This document shows, piece after piece, positions 1 to 11,014 of a stretch of 64,000 bases of DNA. Made by a program: the position numbers and the translations under genes. The stretch lies in the NCBI GenBank assembly GCA_963971225.1, contig OZ020269.1:19714921-19778920 (forward strand). The letters are read 5' to 3'. The number at the start of each line of letters is the position of its first letter. The stretch's first letter is position 1. The notes under the pieces are model-generated. The model was not told the DNA's origin and did not search any database. It saw only the letters and a program-made list of their open reading frames with translations. The stretch comes from Melieria omissa (lineage: Eukaryota > Arthropoda > Insecta > Diptera > Ulidiidae).

Positions 1-322
1 ATTGCATTTGGATGGAAAATTGTATATCTTTTCATTTCTTATGTGCATGCGGACATGCAGAGAATGTAACGTAGTCTAGCATTTCGAACATTTGGCTTTT
101 CGGAGAACAAACCTAAAACAAACAAACGTAGAATCGCTTTAAATTCCCAAGACAGTAAAATTCTAAAATCACTTAGCTTTAAAATTGTAGTAACGAAACG
201 TTTCAAACATATGTAAATTGCAATGACTGTATACGATTTAGGTACAAACACACTTAACATATTTAAATAACTAAAATATGATTGTTAAGTAATGCTTCGA
301 GTACCTTTGTCGGGATTTATAG
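1..322. other. AT-rich flank, no gene seen
   Basis: No convincing coding exon or repeat. It is probably intron or 5' flank of the gene whose possible last exon follows. Confidence 0.3.
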
Positions 323-458
323 AGTACCAGAACTGCTGCAGGAGTTCGAAGAAAACCTGAGCACTTCAATGCTGGTTATCAAATCATTGCTGGATTATAA
401 GAATGGCCCTCCAAGTGCCCGAAGGTATTCGGTGCTAGGAATGAAAACAGTTACCTGA
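323..458 (+). CDS. Possible last coding exon of an unidentified gene
   Basis: After a plausible acceptor (TTTATAG at 316-322) one frame stays open to a TGA at 456-458. It encodes about 45 residues beginning VPELLQEFEENLSTS and ending RRYSVLGMKTVT. The stretch is richer in GC than its surroundings and has non-random codon use. An AATAAA signal lies at 773-778, which fits a 3' UTR of about 330 bases. I do not recognise the family, and the rest of the gene would lie left of the window. A chance open frame is the alternative. Confidence 0.4.
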
Positions 459-941
459 ACACTATGTTTGTTGAAATTTTACGTTTAAGTTTTGTTTATA
501 TATAAAAAAAAGTCGTACGGCAACTTCTTCGGCCTAAAACGACACAGCAACTATTTGTACAATATGTATTAGAGAAACCAACAAATATGGGCAATGCTTT
601 AGATCACATATCGAATGATTCCAATTATGCGTAAATTGTTTGCATACGTTGCGATATGTTTAGAAATTTGGCATAGTTTTATGATATAAAACAATAATTA
701 TATATTTATTATTAATACTATACACGATCGCGTGCAGCAAATTTAAATTATTTTCTTTAAATTATGTAGTAAAATAAAGTATTTTATTTAATTGAGCGTT
801 TCATTGGTTTTATAAACTAACGCATAATTTTTGTCGTGTTCTCAGCTTTAATGCTAGTTGGCTCAGCCCCACACCGAATTCATTTTCAATCCTACTTTTA
901 GACATGATCTAGTTAGCTCCAATTTCAGTCATCATTATCAT
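459..941 (+). other. Putative 3' UTR and AT-rich spacer
   Basis: AT-rich DNA with an AATAAA at 773-778, consistent with the 3' end of the plus-strand exon before it. No other feature is seen up to the MITE at 946. Confidence 0.3.
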
Positions 942-945
942 AATT

Positions 946-1192
946 CTGTGGTCAAAAGCAATAACCGCTTAAGTCCACTTAAGAAGAAATTGAGTTATGG
1001 ATGCCGCCACGTTTCCATGACTGTGCTCTACGTTTGTGTAAAATCGGGGAGTTTGTAACTTTAAAATAAAAAAAGTTATTAACAAAAACCTATTCGCATT
1101 CCCATAACGAACACACTACGCGCTAAAACTTTAAAACGAGATTGCTCGAAACAGCAATTTTCCACTCAGGCGATTATTGCTTTTGATCACAG
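946..1192. mobile_element. 247-bp TIR MITE, copy 1
   Basis: The element starts CTGTGGTCAAAAGCAATAAC and ends with the near-perfect inverse, giving terminal inverted repeats of about 25 bp. It is flanked by the 4-bp direct repeat AATT (942-945 and 1193-1196). A second copy of exactly the same length lies at 16063-16309 with its own 4-bp flank repeat. It has no coding capacity. The superfamily is uncertain; a 4-bp duplication argues against mariner (TA) and hAT (8 bp). Confidence 0.85.
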
Positions 1193-1196
1193 AATT

Positions 1197-1553
1197 GTTA
1201 ATCTAGCAGTTTCTAACGAGTTCAATCCAATAATTTCAAGTATTTAAAGAATTTTATTAATTTTTTTTAACAATTTTCGCTCATCGGACAAAGATGAGCA
1301 CACATTCGTTTTTTTTATACTAATTTCTATAAATATATATATTTTCATCCGAACAAAGTATAAACAAAATATAGAAGTAATTATTTTTAGAGAATATAAT
1401 GAGATATCTAAATCATACGTAAATCATCGCCTTGCCGAAACTACAATTAGTTAGATTAAACGATACGAATATATGTAGCTTTGATCAGCTCGATAAGTGC
1501 AACACATCACGCACATTCCCTCCACAAATGTCGTCAACATTGTTAGCTGCGAT
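1197..1553. other. AT-rich 3' flank of AMPK-beta
   Basis: Lies downstream of the minus-strand AMPK-beta stop codon and probably includes its 3' UTR. No separate feature is seen. Confidence 0.4.
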
Positions 1554-3260
1554 TTAGATTGGTTTGTACAGCAGCGTGGTGACATATTTCTTGCGATACC
1601 TATGCGTAGCGCTCAGCACCATAACGCCATCCTTGATCGACAGCGCATACAAGTGATTCAACATGACATGGTTAGGTTCTGGCAGCAGCGTAGGCTCACA
1701 CTAAAAACATAACAAAACAACACAATTAATTCTAATAAATGCTGACAATTAAATTTTGATTGAACGCACCGATAGCGGCGTGTCCTTGTTTAAGATGACT
1801 TGCAGCAAATGCGGCGGCAACACTGGTGGGCCGGATACCTTCTCCCATGGCTTGGCTTGTGGAACTTCTTGCGAGTACTCACGCTCGGCATAGTTGGGCG
1901 CGTTCTCGCTATCCTTGGCAAGCGCTTGGAAAACCTCAAAGTCCGACTGACGCACCGATACTAAATTATTCTTCACGCCCTCATCAGTCTCGATGCTTTT
2001 CTGCAAGTAGTAACAACTTTAATATTTTCATGGTGTGTGTGTGTGTGCACAGTTTTTTTCCGGCAATAGTTGATAATTTCGCATATTATCTTTTTTGTCT
2101 AAGCATTGAAATTTAGACCACTGTAGGGGATAGGCTGCTGCTGCCGGCTGCACGTAAACAACGCAATCACATGCTCGAACACACACACACATTCGCGCGC
2201 TGGCCAAACACTTGAAAAGCGCCAATGTCAGACAGTCAAACAGCAACACAGACCACCAGTTATTTACGCTAATTACGCATTAATAAAAGCGAATTTAACA
2301 ATTCATGCGAAATCCAGCCAGAATCGTAGTTTGTATGAATGCTATAAATAATCTGTCGAACTTCAATTGGGTCAATTAACGCTCCAAATCGAAATTCCGG
2401 TCTGGCACGTAGCTACTTTTCAGCGATTGCACAATACGTTTCGCTCCGGCAATTTTGCCTACGTCATCGTTATTGCGTCGCAGTTCGCACTACAGATGCC
2501 CCCCATGCCCCGCGCCCATGACTTTTATCGCAAGCTGCATCTGCCTTTTCGGGTAAATCGATTTTTCCGCCGCCTTTTTCTTACGGCAATTTGGTGCACT
2601 CACCAATTTTGGATCGTGTTTCCACTCGCCGTCCACGCAGAACTTATACTGGTGGTCACCCTCGGGCAGGTCGATGATGGTCACAAAGTTGCCGTGGCTG
2701 CGCACCATCGGTATAGGTTTCCACTTGGAGAAGGTGCCCGAGATCATTACGTTTTTGCCGCCACCATCCCAGCGCAGCACTGTGGGCAACGCTGTGTGCT
2801 TGAGCGCCTGGTCCTCCGCCGAGCTCTCCTCCTTGTCCTCGGCCGACTCGATTGACTGTTCCTTCATAGACTGGCTGCTGGACGACTTGTGCAGTGGCAT
2901 GACACTGGTGGTCTCCGAAACGGTGCTGGAGCGTTTGCGTGGTGCGGGCGTGTCGGTGTTTGAAGTTGAAGCTGCACTGCCGACGGGCTTCGTGTAATAC
3001 GGTTGATCTTCGTCTTCTTGCGAGGAACCACCGTGCAAGACTGAGTGCGCGTTCTTGTCGTGTGTGGTGTTTTTGTCGAATGTGAAGGCCTGCCCGCCGA
3101 CTCCACCACCACCGCCGCCAACCGCGCCGACGCCGACCGCAGCTGCCGAGGCAACGGAATCGCCGCGACCAGGCATTTCGCGGAAGGGGGAGTTGGGCGT
3201 TGAGAGGTCACTCGACTTGTGGCGCTCGCGATGCATAGTATTGCTGCCCGCATTGCCCAT
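1554..3260 (-). CDS. alc: AMPK beta subunit (alicorn)
   Basis: Regulatory, glycogen-sensing scaffold subunit of AMP-activated protein kinase; it binds the alpha and gamma subunits. Three coding exons: 2604-3260, 1770-2000 and 1554-1700, joined in phase 0, giving 344 aa. The N-terminus MGNAGSN is a myristoylation signal. A low-complexity Ser/Gly-rich region follows, then a CBM48 glycogen-binding domain (about 155-220) with the motifs MISGTFSKWKPIPM and DGEWKHDP. Exons 2 and 3 encode the C-terminal alpha/gamma-binding domain, with NNLVSVRQSDFEVFQALAKD and PEPNHVMLNHLYALSIKDG. The protein ends KKYVTTLLYKPI, the usual C-terminus of the family. Length matches the Drosophila protein. The gene is divergent from Ctu1, with about 970 bp between the start codons. 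Confidence 0.95.
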
Positions 3261-4232
3261 TGTTGATGTTACTACCGCTCGTGTTGATGCTTCTGGAGTT
3301 TTTCACCTACGCTACGGCTTATCGCATTGGCACTCTTGGTTGTGGCTGTCAATTGGACGATTCGTTGCTGCTGTTCGCTATTTAGTATGATTATTTTTGG
3401 CACTTTGTGTTGCGGCAGCTGCTGCTATGTTTAGTCATCCGTTCTCGTCAGCCGTATTTCGTTGTTGTTGCTGAGGTTTTGTAATACGGAACTTGCTCTT
3501 TGTTCCACGGCGGTGTTATTCAACAGAGTCGCTGCTTCACTTTTCACTTTCCAATTGCACAATGCGCCAGGAACTCGCTTCTTTGCAAACCGCACAGTTT
3601 CGTAAACAGATTTATTGGTTATTATAAAAATGTGCGTAAAAAATAATATCGTTTCAAGACGTTCGTGGCGAAATGAAACTCTCAATGACGACGAAAAAAA
3701 AATTGTTCACGAACGTTTTTCTCTTGACGAGCACCTTCGTGGTGCTTGCGCTTTTGTTTTGTTCTTGTTCACCTTCAGATTTGTATAAGGAGCAGAGCAC
3801 AGTTGCATGGATAGTACTTGTTGTTGTGCAAATTGTACCTGCACGCATTATGCGAATAATGTGTTGCTTTACTATTTAATGCATTTTGTGAGAAGATTTA
3901 ATGGTGATTTAACGCATTTTTCAACGACAACAACAATTGTTTACGCTGTCTACATTTCATATGTAAGGTACCCGTCTGGGTTTGCTGAGGAAAGCAACAC
4001 TTGAAAGTGTCTCACAAAGAGTGAGCAACAATGAACAGTGCGAACACAACAAAAACCAAAACGGAACAACAAGTGAAACTTCAAAAACATGTGACGCATA
4101 CAACATCCGAAGCACTGTCATTCCAAAACTAGTAAATTGTGGTGTAAAATGCGCACATTTATCAATTGTTGATGGGTTTTTCGTAATTTCCAAACCTAAT
4201 TTATAAAAGTAGTAAATAATTAATGCATTGTG
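3261..4232. promoter_or_regulatory. Shared upstream region of AMPK-beta and Ctu1
   Basis: About 970 bp between two divergent start codons. It must hold both promoters and 5' UTRs. Several open frames here are short and overlapping, and none resembles a known protein. I could not place a transcription start or TATA box with confidence. Confidence 0.4.
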
Positions 4233-5323
4233 ATGCCCATTGAGTGCAAATTGAATTGTGGCAGAAAGGCCGCCCTCAAGGTAACGTTTTTGTTTATTAA
4301 TTTTTCGCGTAATAATACCAGTTGTACACCAACTTCCAGCGCCCCAAGACCGGCGATGCGCTTTGCAAGGAGTGCTTCTTTGCCGCCTTCGAAGCGGAGA
4401 TCCACCACACCATCGTCACCAATAGTCTTTTCAAACGCGGCGAGAAAGTGGCTGTGGCGGCCAGCGGCGGCAAAGATTCCACCGTCTTAGCCTACATGCT
4501 GAAACTGCTCAACACACGCCACGACTACGGACTGCAGCTGGTGCTGCTCTCCATTGACGAAGGCATAACCGGCTACCGCGACGACAGTCTCGAGACGGTG
4601 AAGCAGAATCGCGACGACTATCAAATGCCGCTGAAGATACTCTCCTACGAGGAGCTCTACGGCTGGACCATGGATCGGATTGTGGCACAGATTGGTCGTT
4701 CCAACAACTGCACATTCTGCGGCGTCTTTCGGCGTCAGGCGCTTGACCGCGGCGCCAAATTGCTGGCCGTGGACAGCATCGCCACCGGTCACAATGCCGA
4801 CGACATTGCCGAAACGGTGCTGATGAATATACTGCGCGGCGATACGGCGCGATTGCGGCGTTGCACCAACATACGCACTGGCGGTGGCGAAGACACGATA
4901 CCGCGCGTCAAGCCGCTCAAGTATGCCTACGAGAAGGAGATTGTGATGTATGCGCACTACAAGCAGCTGGTCTACTTCTCTACCGAGTGCGTGTTTGCGC
5001 CGAATGCGTATCGAGGACATGCGCGTGCATTTCTCAAGGACCTAGAGAAGGTGCGTCCGTCGGTGATTATGGATATCATACATTCGGGCGAGCAGCTGCG
5101 CTTTAAGGACAACGTCAAAACACCGGCGCGCGGTCTTTGCGAGCGTTGTGGGTTTGTGTCGTCGCAGCAGCCGTGTAAGGCATGCATACTGCTGGAAGGA
5201 CTCAACAGAGGACTGCCCAAGTTGGGCATAGGCAAGAAATCCAAGGGCGAACGCATGATGGCAAAGCAGGACAAGGAGCTAGCGCTCCGAGAGCGCGCCA
5301 ATTTAGTAAAGAATGATTTTTAG
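4233..5323 (+). CDS. Ctu1: Cytoplasmic tRNA 2-thiolation protein 1 (Ctu1/Ncs6)
   Basis: ATP-dependent thiolase that, with Ctu2, puts the 2-thio group on wobble U34 of Lys, Glu and Gln tRNAs, using sulphur from the Urm1 pathway. Two exons: 4233-4280 (16 codons, [16 protein letters not shown]) and 4340-5323, giving 343 aa. The small first exon supplies the first Cys pair. CKEC follows, then the PP-loop AASGGKDST that binds ATP. Next come [16 protein letters not shown] and [14 protein letters not shown]. The C-terminal zinc motif is CERCGF..QPCKAC. A longer upstream frame through the intron was rejected because splicing gives [12 protein letters not shown], as expected for the family. Its 3' end converges on the snoRNA-host transcript. 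Confidence 0.95.
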
Positions 5324-5849
5324 TCGTGTGATGTGTAAAATTACAAAAGTAGAAACAACAAGAGCTCATTTGTTACTGTAATTCATAGTTTGTTTTTATT
5401 GACAGTTGTACAAATTCATTTGAAATCATGGAACCATGTTTGAAGTTATTTCATGTCCAGCCGACTAGTCATCTCAATGTTGGACTGTTTGTCTGCAAAG
5501 AGAGAATTTATTAGTACACAGTTATGCATGACAGAAGAAAAACTCATATTTTAAGGTGACTCAGTGCCATTTTCTAACCATGATCCATAACCAGCTGAAC
5601 AAGGCGCACTTATTCCAAAAAAATATTGAAACAGCTTGCCAGCGTCCAGCCTTTATATGGTTGTCTGGGAATGGTTTATGATTTCATCATTGTCGACTGA
5701 AACACTTGCAAATTATGTGTGTAACTCACCTTAAGTAAAAACTTAATTGTTAAATCCAGAGCGGGAACATAGTGCCAATGGTTCAACTGAAATGAAAATG
5801 ATGACATTAAATTGGAAAACCTAATACCAATTATAAGGATTTTACATGA

Positions 5850-5927
5850 TTGGCAAATTCAGTTGGTTATATTCGAATCAAGATAGTTCATAAGAGATGT
5901 CAGAATATTATATATCATCAGTGCCAA
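5850..5927 (-). ncRNA. C/D-box snoRNA candidate 1
   Basis: Lies inside a host-gene intron. Read on the minus strand it starts TTGGCA and ends TGCCAA, a 6-bp terminal stem. Inside the stem are a C box TGATGA (5915-5920) and a D box CTGA (5859-5862). A D'-like CTGA lies at 5900-5903. The length of 78 nt is typical. It shares boxes and an internal block with candidate 2, suggesting duplication. The target rRNA site was not worked out. Confidence 0.6.
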
Positions 5928-6099
5928 CTGAACATTCCTAAGCAGAGGATTTGAATAAATTACCTGCATTTTGTGTTAACATTGACAAGTTGTAGCAGAA
6001 GAGCCAGTTGGCCAGCACGAATAAGGTGCAGCTAGCTGAAAGTGTAGAAATTGATTTACACTATTTTTTTGTTTGTTTTTAACTAACAATTATATGGTG

Positions 6100-6187
6100 C
6101 AAGTAGGTATGTTCAGTTTAGATATCGAATCACAGCGATTCATAAGAGATGTCAGAAAGTAATGTAAGAATATCATCAGTGCCAAGG
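6100..6187 (-). ncRNA. C/D-box snoRNA candidate 2 (paralogue of candidate 1)
   Basis: Lies in the next intron upstream of candidate 1. C box TGATGA at 6173-6178, D box CTGA at 6113-6116 and D'-like CTGA at 6152-6155. It shares TTGGCACTGATGATAT and CTGACATCTCTTATGAA with candidate 1, but the sequence before the D and D' boxes differs, so the guides differ. The terminal stem is weaker than in candidate 1 and the ends are approximate. Confidence 0.5.
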
Positions 6188-6720
6188 AAAATATGTATAT
6201 TTCAACATTTCGAAGTGATCGTTTTACTGATCATGTAATTACCTCATAATTTACAGCACTTGAATATGGTCCTTGTAGCACATCAGCATCTAAAATAAAC
6301 ATTTACTATATTTGAAGTTATCCAACTAAATAAGCAAGTATCATAATTATTGAAAAATTGAAATTGTTGACTTTGCTAAGAAATATGCACCGTAAATTTA
6401 TGTGCTAAAACTTAGGTTATGCTTGTGCGAAGCCATTCTATCTGCGAGCAAGTAAAAAGCACTAGCAAAAGTGGTCAATATTATCTTTAAACCAGCGACT
6501 CTGTGCTCGCCCAACAAACACATTTCAATGCAAAAACGTACCTGCGCGTACAGCCATTCTGCCATCATTGCCACTGCATTATATGTTTCAGCACCATTCC
6601 ATGGCTTGCTGCAACAAGTGAACAACAACACATTAATAAACGGTTCAAGCAAAATATAGCACATCAAATCTGCAGTTAGCATAAGACATGTTACAGAGTT
6701 TCTAGACCACAGCAACCTTT

Positions 6721-6812
6721 CTGCAGTAATTCGTGACGCCATGGCGATAGGCTCTGCGACTATTGCTTTGGCAGTTTTCAAGAGTTCTACGCTGCAGCAC
6801 GCAATTACTGCA
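6721..6812 (-). ncRNA. Structured intronic RNA candidate (14-bp inverted repeat)
   Basis: Arms at 6721-6735 and 6798-6812 pair over about 14 bp with one bulge (CTGCAGTAATTCGTG and its inverse), enclosing about 60 nt. It lies within a host-gene intron. It could be part of a snoRNA or another structured RNA. The class is not established. Confidence 0.3.
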
Positions 6813-6950
6813 ACATAGTTATATAACGCTGCCTTAGTTTGATGGATATATACCACCTTTAGAAATATTATAAATACTGCTGTGTATGCAAGCCCTACGG
6901 AGCACACACAGAGTGACTCAATTGGCGCTCCTCAAACAACTTGGCCTAGC

Positions 6951-7772
6951 AGATTGGTCTGGCAAAACGTTTGTCTTTTGGCAAAAACGCACATTTATTT
7001 ACCAAAAGTATATAAATTTTGCCTTTTGTACTTTATTTTAAACTCACATTAAATAGTTTTACGGCGGCAGTCTTTTGAAGATATCAGCAATAAAAACGTA
7101 GGACCGGGAAGCGCACATCTCGCCAAGTTGGAAGTGGACGAAGAAAGACGGAAATGGCTTTTTTCCCGAAGGTTGGCTGCGCAAGGCAATGCCGGCACGT
7201 GCAAAGAACAGCTGATTACCGGCATTGCTGTACTTGTAAAGTGCCGTCAGATGGCGCTGTTTCAGTTGATTGAATATTAAACACTCGAACGAGTTGAGCT
7301 ACACTTTTAATCAATGATAATTCATTTTTTTGGGGACTTGATTCGAATGATGATAAAAACTTTGTTTTGATAAAATTCACTTGAAAAAAACTACCCAATT
7401 GCAAAGTGTGGCATCTTATGTCCTAAAGCACATTCTGCCGTGTGTCCACCAATAACGGTACACTGTGAATGGTTCAAAACGCAAGGTTGCTTCTAAAATA
7501 CTCTTCATTATTCAAGTATCAATTGCATTGTTTAAACACTTTTCTTCTTGCCTGTGTGCTTGGTTTTATTCCGGATTTCACATATTCACATATTTGGCTA
7601 TTCTGCAATCACATCAGAAATTGCACCATTAAAAATCGTTGAATATTGTTGCACACTGAGCCGTTAGCGCTGCAACCCTGGTCGCATTAAGCAACTAACT
7701 CAAATTGATTTAAAACGGTTAATACGAGCTACCAGTTTCGGCGTTTGTTGGAATCTTCAGAAAATTGCCACG
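6951..7772. other. Spacer and promoter region before the UBM gene
   Basis: Contains no recognised gene or repeat. It must hold the start regions of the minus-strand host gene and the plus-strand UBM gene, which are divergent. Confidence 0.35.
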
Positions 7773-9254
7773 ATGGCTACTGACATGGACGAAGTGATGA
7801 GCATGTCTTTGGGTAAATTTCGTAACATAATTTGCGCCAAGCAAATATTAATTGGTCACATCCCTAGACGAGTATATAGCAACAAAAAAACCATTGAAGG
7901 CTGCCGGCGTTTCTGAGGGCTCCGGCGCAGGCAGCAGTTGCAGCGATGGCATGTTTAAAGCAGAACGACGTCGTCAAAAGCGGGACGAGGAGGCGGAAGA
8001 TGATGATGATGACGAGGCTGCGCTGGTGATAGACATGGAGGAGGAAGAACAAGATTTGAACGAAAGCAGCAGAACTGAATTGAACGCAAGTCGCAGCGAG
8101 AAATCGTTTGGCATCTGGAGAGGTCCCAGCATGAACACGAGTTACATTGACCTGGATCACATGAAAGACGAACCCAACAATTTGATAAATGATCCAATGT
8201 TGCAGCGGCGCGCACCAAAAACTGCTGGCCGGCTACAGCAAAAACCCGTAGTGGACTTGCGCAGCCGCATTAACAATGCACCGAACGGCAACTGCAGTTC
8301 GCAGCAGTGGCGTCTCATGCGGCCGAATATGACAATGCCGGAAGCATTGCAATGTCAGCACAATTCACAAATCGGCTCGACGAATAAGGCGTTGATGTGG
8401 GACGGGATGAAACGGCGTGGTTGGCGGAATCGTCAACGTCGACACAACGGTAACGGTGGTGGCAATTTTGGTGGTCAGCCCGGCAACGGTAATTTGAGTA
8501 ACAACCAAAACAATAGCGGGCTTTACGTGAATCACAACCACAACAACAATGGGCGAGTACAACGCTTCAATCCGACCTATACTCAGGAAATGCTCAAGTA
8601 ATGAATTGTTTTCATGCGCGAGATCACTTGTATTGATAAATTGATTTATATTTTAGTAAAAATATCAGTGCGGTGCTGGAGCGCATTAACAGCACCAACT
8701 ATAACAGCAACAACTGCCACAAAATGATTGGAAGTCGCACGGGTTCTGTGCGCGATTTGACTATCGAGTGCCCCAGTGCGGCAATAACTCTATCGCCAAA
8801 TCGAATGCCACAACAACCACAGGTGCAGCAGTCACCGCAATCAATGCCGCAGTTGGGCGCACAATTGCCGTCACAAACGCAGTCGCCGTTGAACCAAGGT
8901 CTCAAGGCGTTGCTAGGTGTCAGCGACAATAGCTTCAAGACAGAGATGATGCCTATGTTGGCTTCAAAGTTCTTGGATTTCTTGCAAAATGGCACACAGC
9001 AGACTATGCACAAACCCATCTACGATATGCAGATACAAAAGGAAATACACGAGCTGCAGGTGAGAAACTCGCACACTCTGCTCACTTTTCACTTTACTTT
9101 TTGTTGATTTGTTGATTTCATTGCCGAACAGAAAAAACCCTTGATGTACAAATGTCCTGGCGGCGAAGTGGTCAGCTCCGATGGTGCGGGCATCGAAGGC
9201 TGCCCAATTACACCGCGAGCCAGCGGCGTCACTCTCAACTACCGATTTGGCTAG
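7773..9254 (+). CDS. UAP56-binding-motif protein, putative mRNA export adaptor
   Basis: Four exons: 7773-7812, 7868-8597, 8657-9059 and 9132-9254, giving 431 aa. The splice between exons 1 and 2 completes DEVMSMSLDEYIATKK (about residues 6-21). This resembles the UAP56/DDX39-binding motif (MSLDDIIK type) of the export adaptors ALY/REF and UIF. After it come a basic stretch, an acidic run (about 53-65) and an Arg/Gly/Asn-rich patch (MKRRGWRNRQRRH, about 194-207) of RNA-binding character. A Gln/Pro-rich region follows, and the C-terminus has KCPGGEVVSSDGAGIEG. No folded domain is recognised. The gene model is well supported. The export role is inferred from the motif and composition only. Confidence 0.7.
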
Positions 9255-9815
9255 GCAAGCACATCGAAACAAGGACAACCGAATTGAAGGGAGAAAAAGT
9301 TATAATATGCTCCAAGTCAATTCGCTCTTTCGACTATTATTAATTTGCCATCTTTCAATGAATTTCTGAGACTGCGTTATTTTTCATTTGATTAGGGTGC
9401 AATTTCATTGAAGTTGCATTCGAATGTAGTTTGGGACTATTTTGATTTTTTTTTTTGTGAAAACGACAACAAATTGAAATAAATTTTTGTTTATATACTA
9501 ATAGTTTTAAATAAACACACACATGTACATGTACGACATCTTAATAACTAAACAACTAAAATTTTAAAAATAATGATTGTTCTTTCGATGATAAATGAAA
9601 TGAAATATTTGGAATGGTTAAAAGTTACTTTTCAACGAAGGTTCTTAATATTAAATAAAATATAAATAAATTTTTGGGCATCTGTTAGCAAAGTTAAAGC
9701 ACAGTTGAAATAGGTTTACTACACATAGTACGGTCGGAACTTGAATTTCTGCAGATTTACAATTACTAAAAGAAAACTTTTCAGAAATTTCCAACTCACT
9801 TCCACTTTCTGCTCC
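9255..9815. other. 3' UTR of the UBM gene and AT-rich spacer
   Basis: AATAAA-type signals near 9478 and 9510 suggest transcript ends. Nothing else is seen. Confidence 0.4.
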
Positions 9816-11014
9816 TTAACCTTCTACTGCCCCAATTTTTTTTTAAGTAGAAAATTTGTTCACCATGTAATTTTAGAATCATACACGTATAAGAAGGGAA
9901 AGTTTTTAAAATACAAACATTTGCTTCTGTGTGGGCGTACTGGGCACATAAGCTAAAAAATTTAACTGATGAACAGTGTCACGTTTTATTGATTACACTA
10001 CTTGACAAGAGAAATGCACCTAAAAATTAAAGTGTTTTCTAGACTAGTTTTATGCCTCTGAACAAACAAACAAACGAAAGCGGTTTCGAAAAATCATTGA
10101 AAAACGAGTTTTTCCCCCTGTCGTTTTAGTTATGAGCACATTTCTCGTAAACGAATCATACGACTAACACAAGCGGTCAGAAGATAATACCTTAGCCTTT
10201 CCAGCAATATATAGATTGTCCAAATCAGATGAGATTTGGGGAAGTTACTGACGGTAAAAGTTGTAAAAAAGTTAATTTTTCGACCATTTTCAAAAATCAT
10301 AAATTTTCGAATGTTTTTTTTGGATAAAATAAACTATATGCTCTGGTTTTAAAAATGACGATGAATTATATATTATTTGAGCAAATATTAATCCAAACAT
10401 CAATAGAATCGAAAGAAAAATGAGTGATAACACCAACTTTGCATTTATTACATGATGCGACAAAACCAAAAATTTTTGCCGAGACCCATCCAAATGTTGA
10501 TATAGACGTGAAACTAGAACTCATTCATAGTAACTTGGCATAGTCAGTTTTTCATTTTCTGTCCCAAAGTCCTTTTTTAAAGAAACCACATACAAGTATA
10601 CGTCAGTGACCAAATGCATTAAATCTGCTGCTTTCTGCTTTTCCAAGCTGAAAAAGTTACTGTAAATCCTTTTTTTTTACTATAAAACACTTCAAATCAA
10701 TAAAGTACATTACAATGTACTCACTCATAATTTTCTTGTTTTAATCTTTTACCGAAAAGTATTTTTAATATTTTTTTCTTTTCTTTACTTTTTACGAAAT
10801 AAATATTTCTACTAATTTCCACGAAGTTCAAATTTCAACTGATAATAATGGGGAAACATGTGATGCTTACAATCGTGCTCCATTAAAGAAATGACAACTT
10901 AATTTATCTCTAACATGCCCTAAAAATTTCATTAAAAAAAATTAAAATTTATGTGGACTTTTCTAGGTTTTAGTGGACCCTACTTTAAGGCCGTATGGGG
11001 CAGTAGAGGGTTAA
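9816..11014. mobile_element. TTAA-flanked element with 14-bp TIRs (family A, ~1.2 kb)
   Basis: TTAA at 9816-9819 is followed by CCTTCTACTGCCCCA. The inverse, TGGGGCAGTAGAGGG, precedes TTAA at 11011-11014. TTAA target sites with short TIRs starting CC are typical of piggyBac-type elements. The 1.2 kb interior is AT-rich, and I see no transposase in it, so it looks non-autonomous. Confidence 0.7.

Larger units (their letters stand above)
5380..6950 (-). ncRNA. Probable snoRNA host gene (non-coding, multi-exon)
   Basis: A series of short exons can be drawn from good splice signals on the minus strand: about 6863-6930, 6542-6608, 6243-6289, 5964-6035, 5730-5786 and 5380-5492. A polyadenylation signal AATAAA lies at 5395-5400. 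No frame runs open through the whole chain, so I read it as non-coding. Introns are 110-255 nt. Two carry C/D-box snoRNA-like sequences and another carries a strong inverted repeat. This is the architecture of snoRNA host (UHG-type) genes. A 169-codon open frame at 6398-6907 crosses the inferred splice sites and resembles no family I know. The exact 5' end is not defined. Confidence 0.45.

Noticed and set aside
6398..6907. 169-codon hydrophobic open frame, minus strand
   Set aside because: It crosses good splice sites of the inferred host gene, has no family resemblance, and overlaps intronic inverted repeats. I read it as a chance frame.
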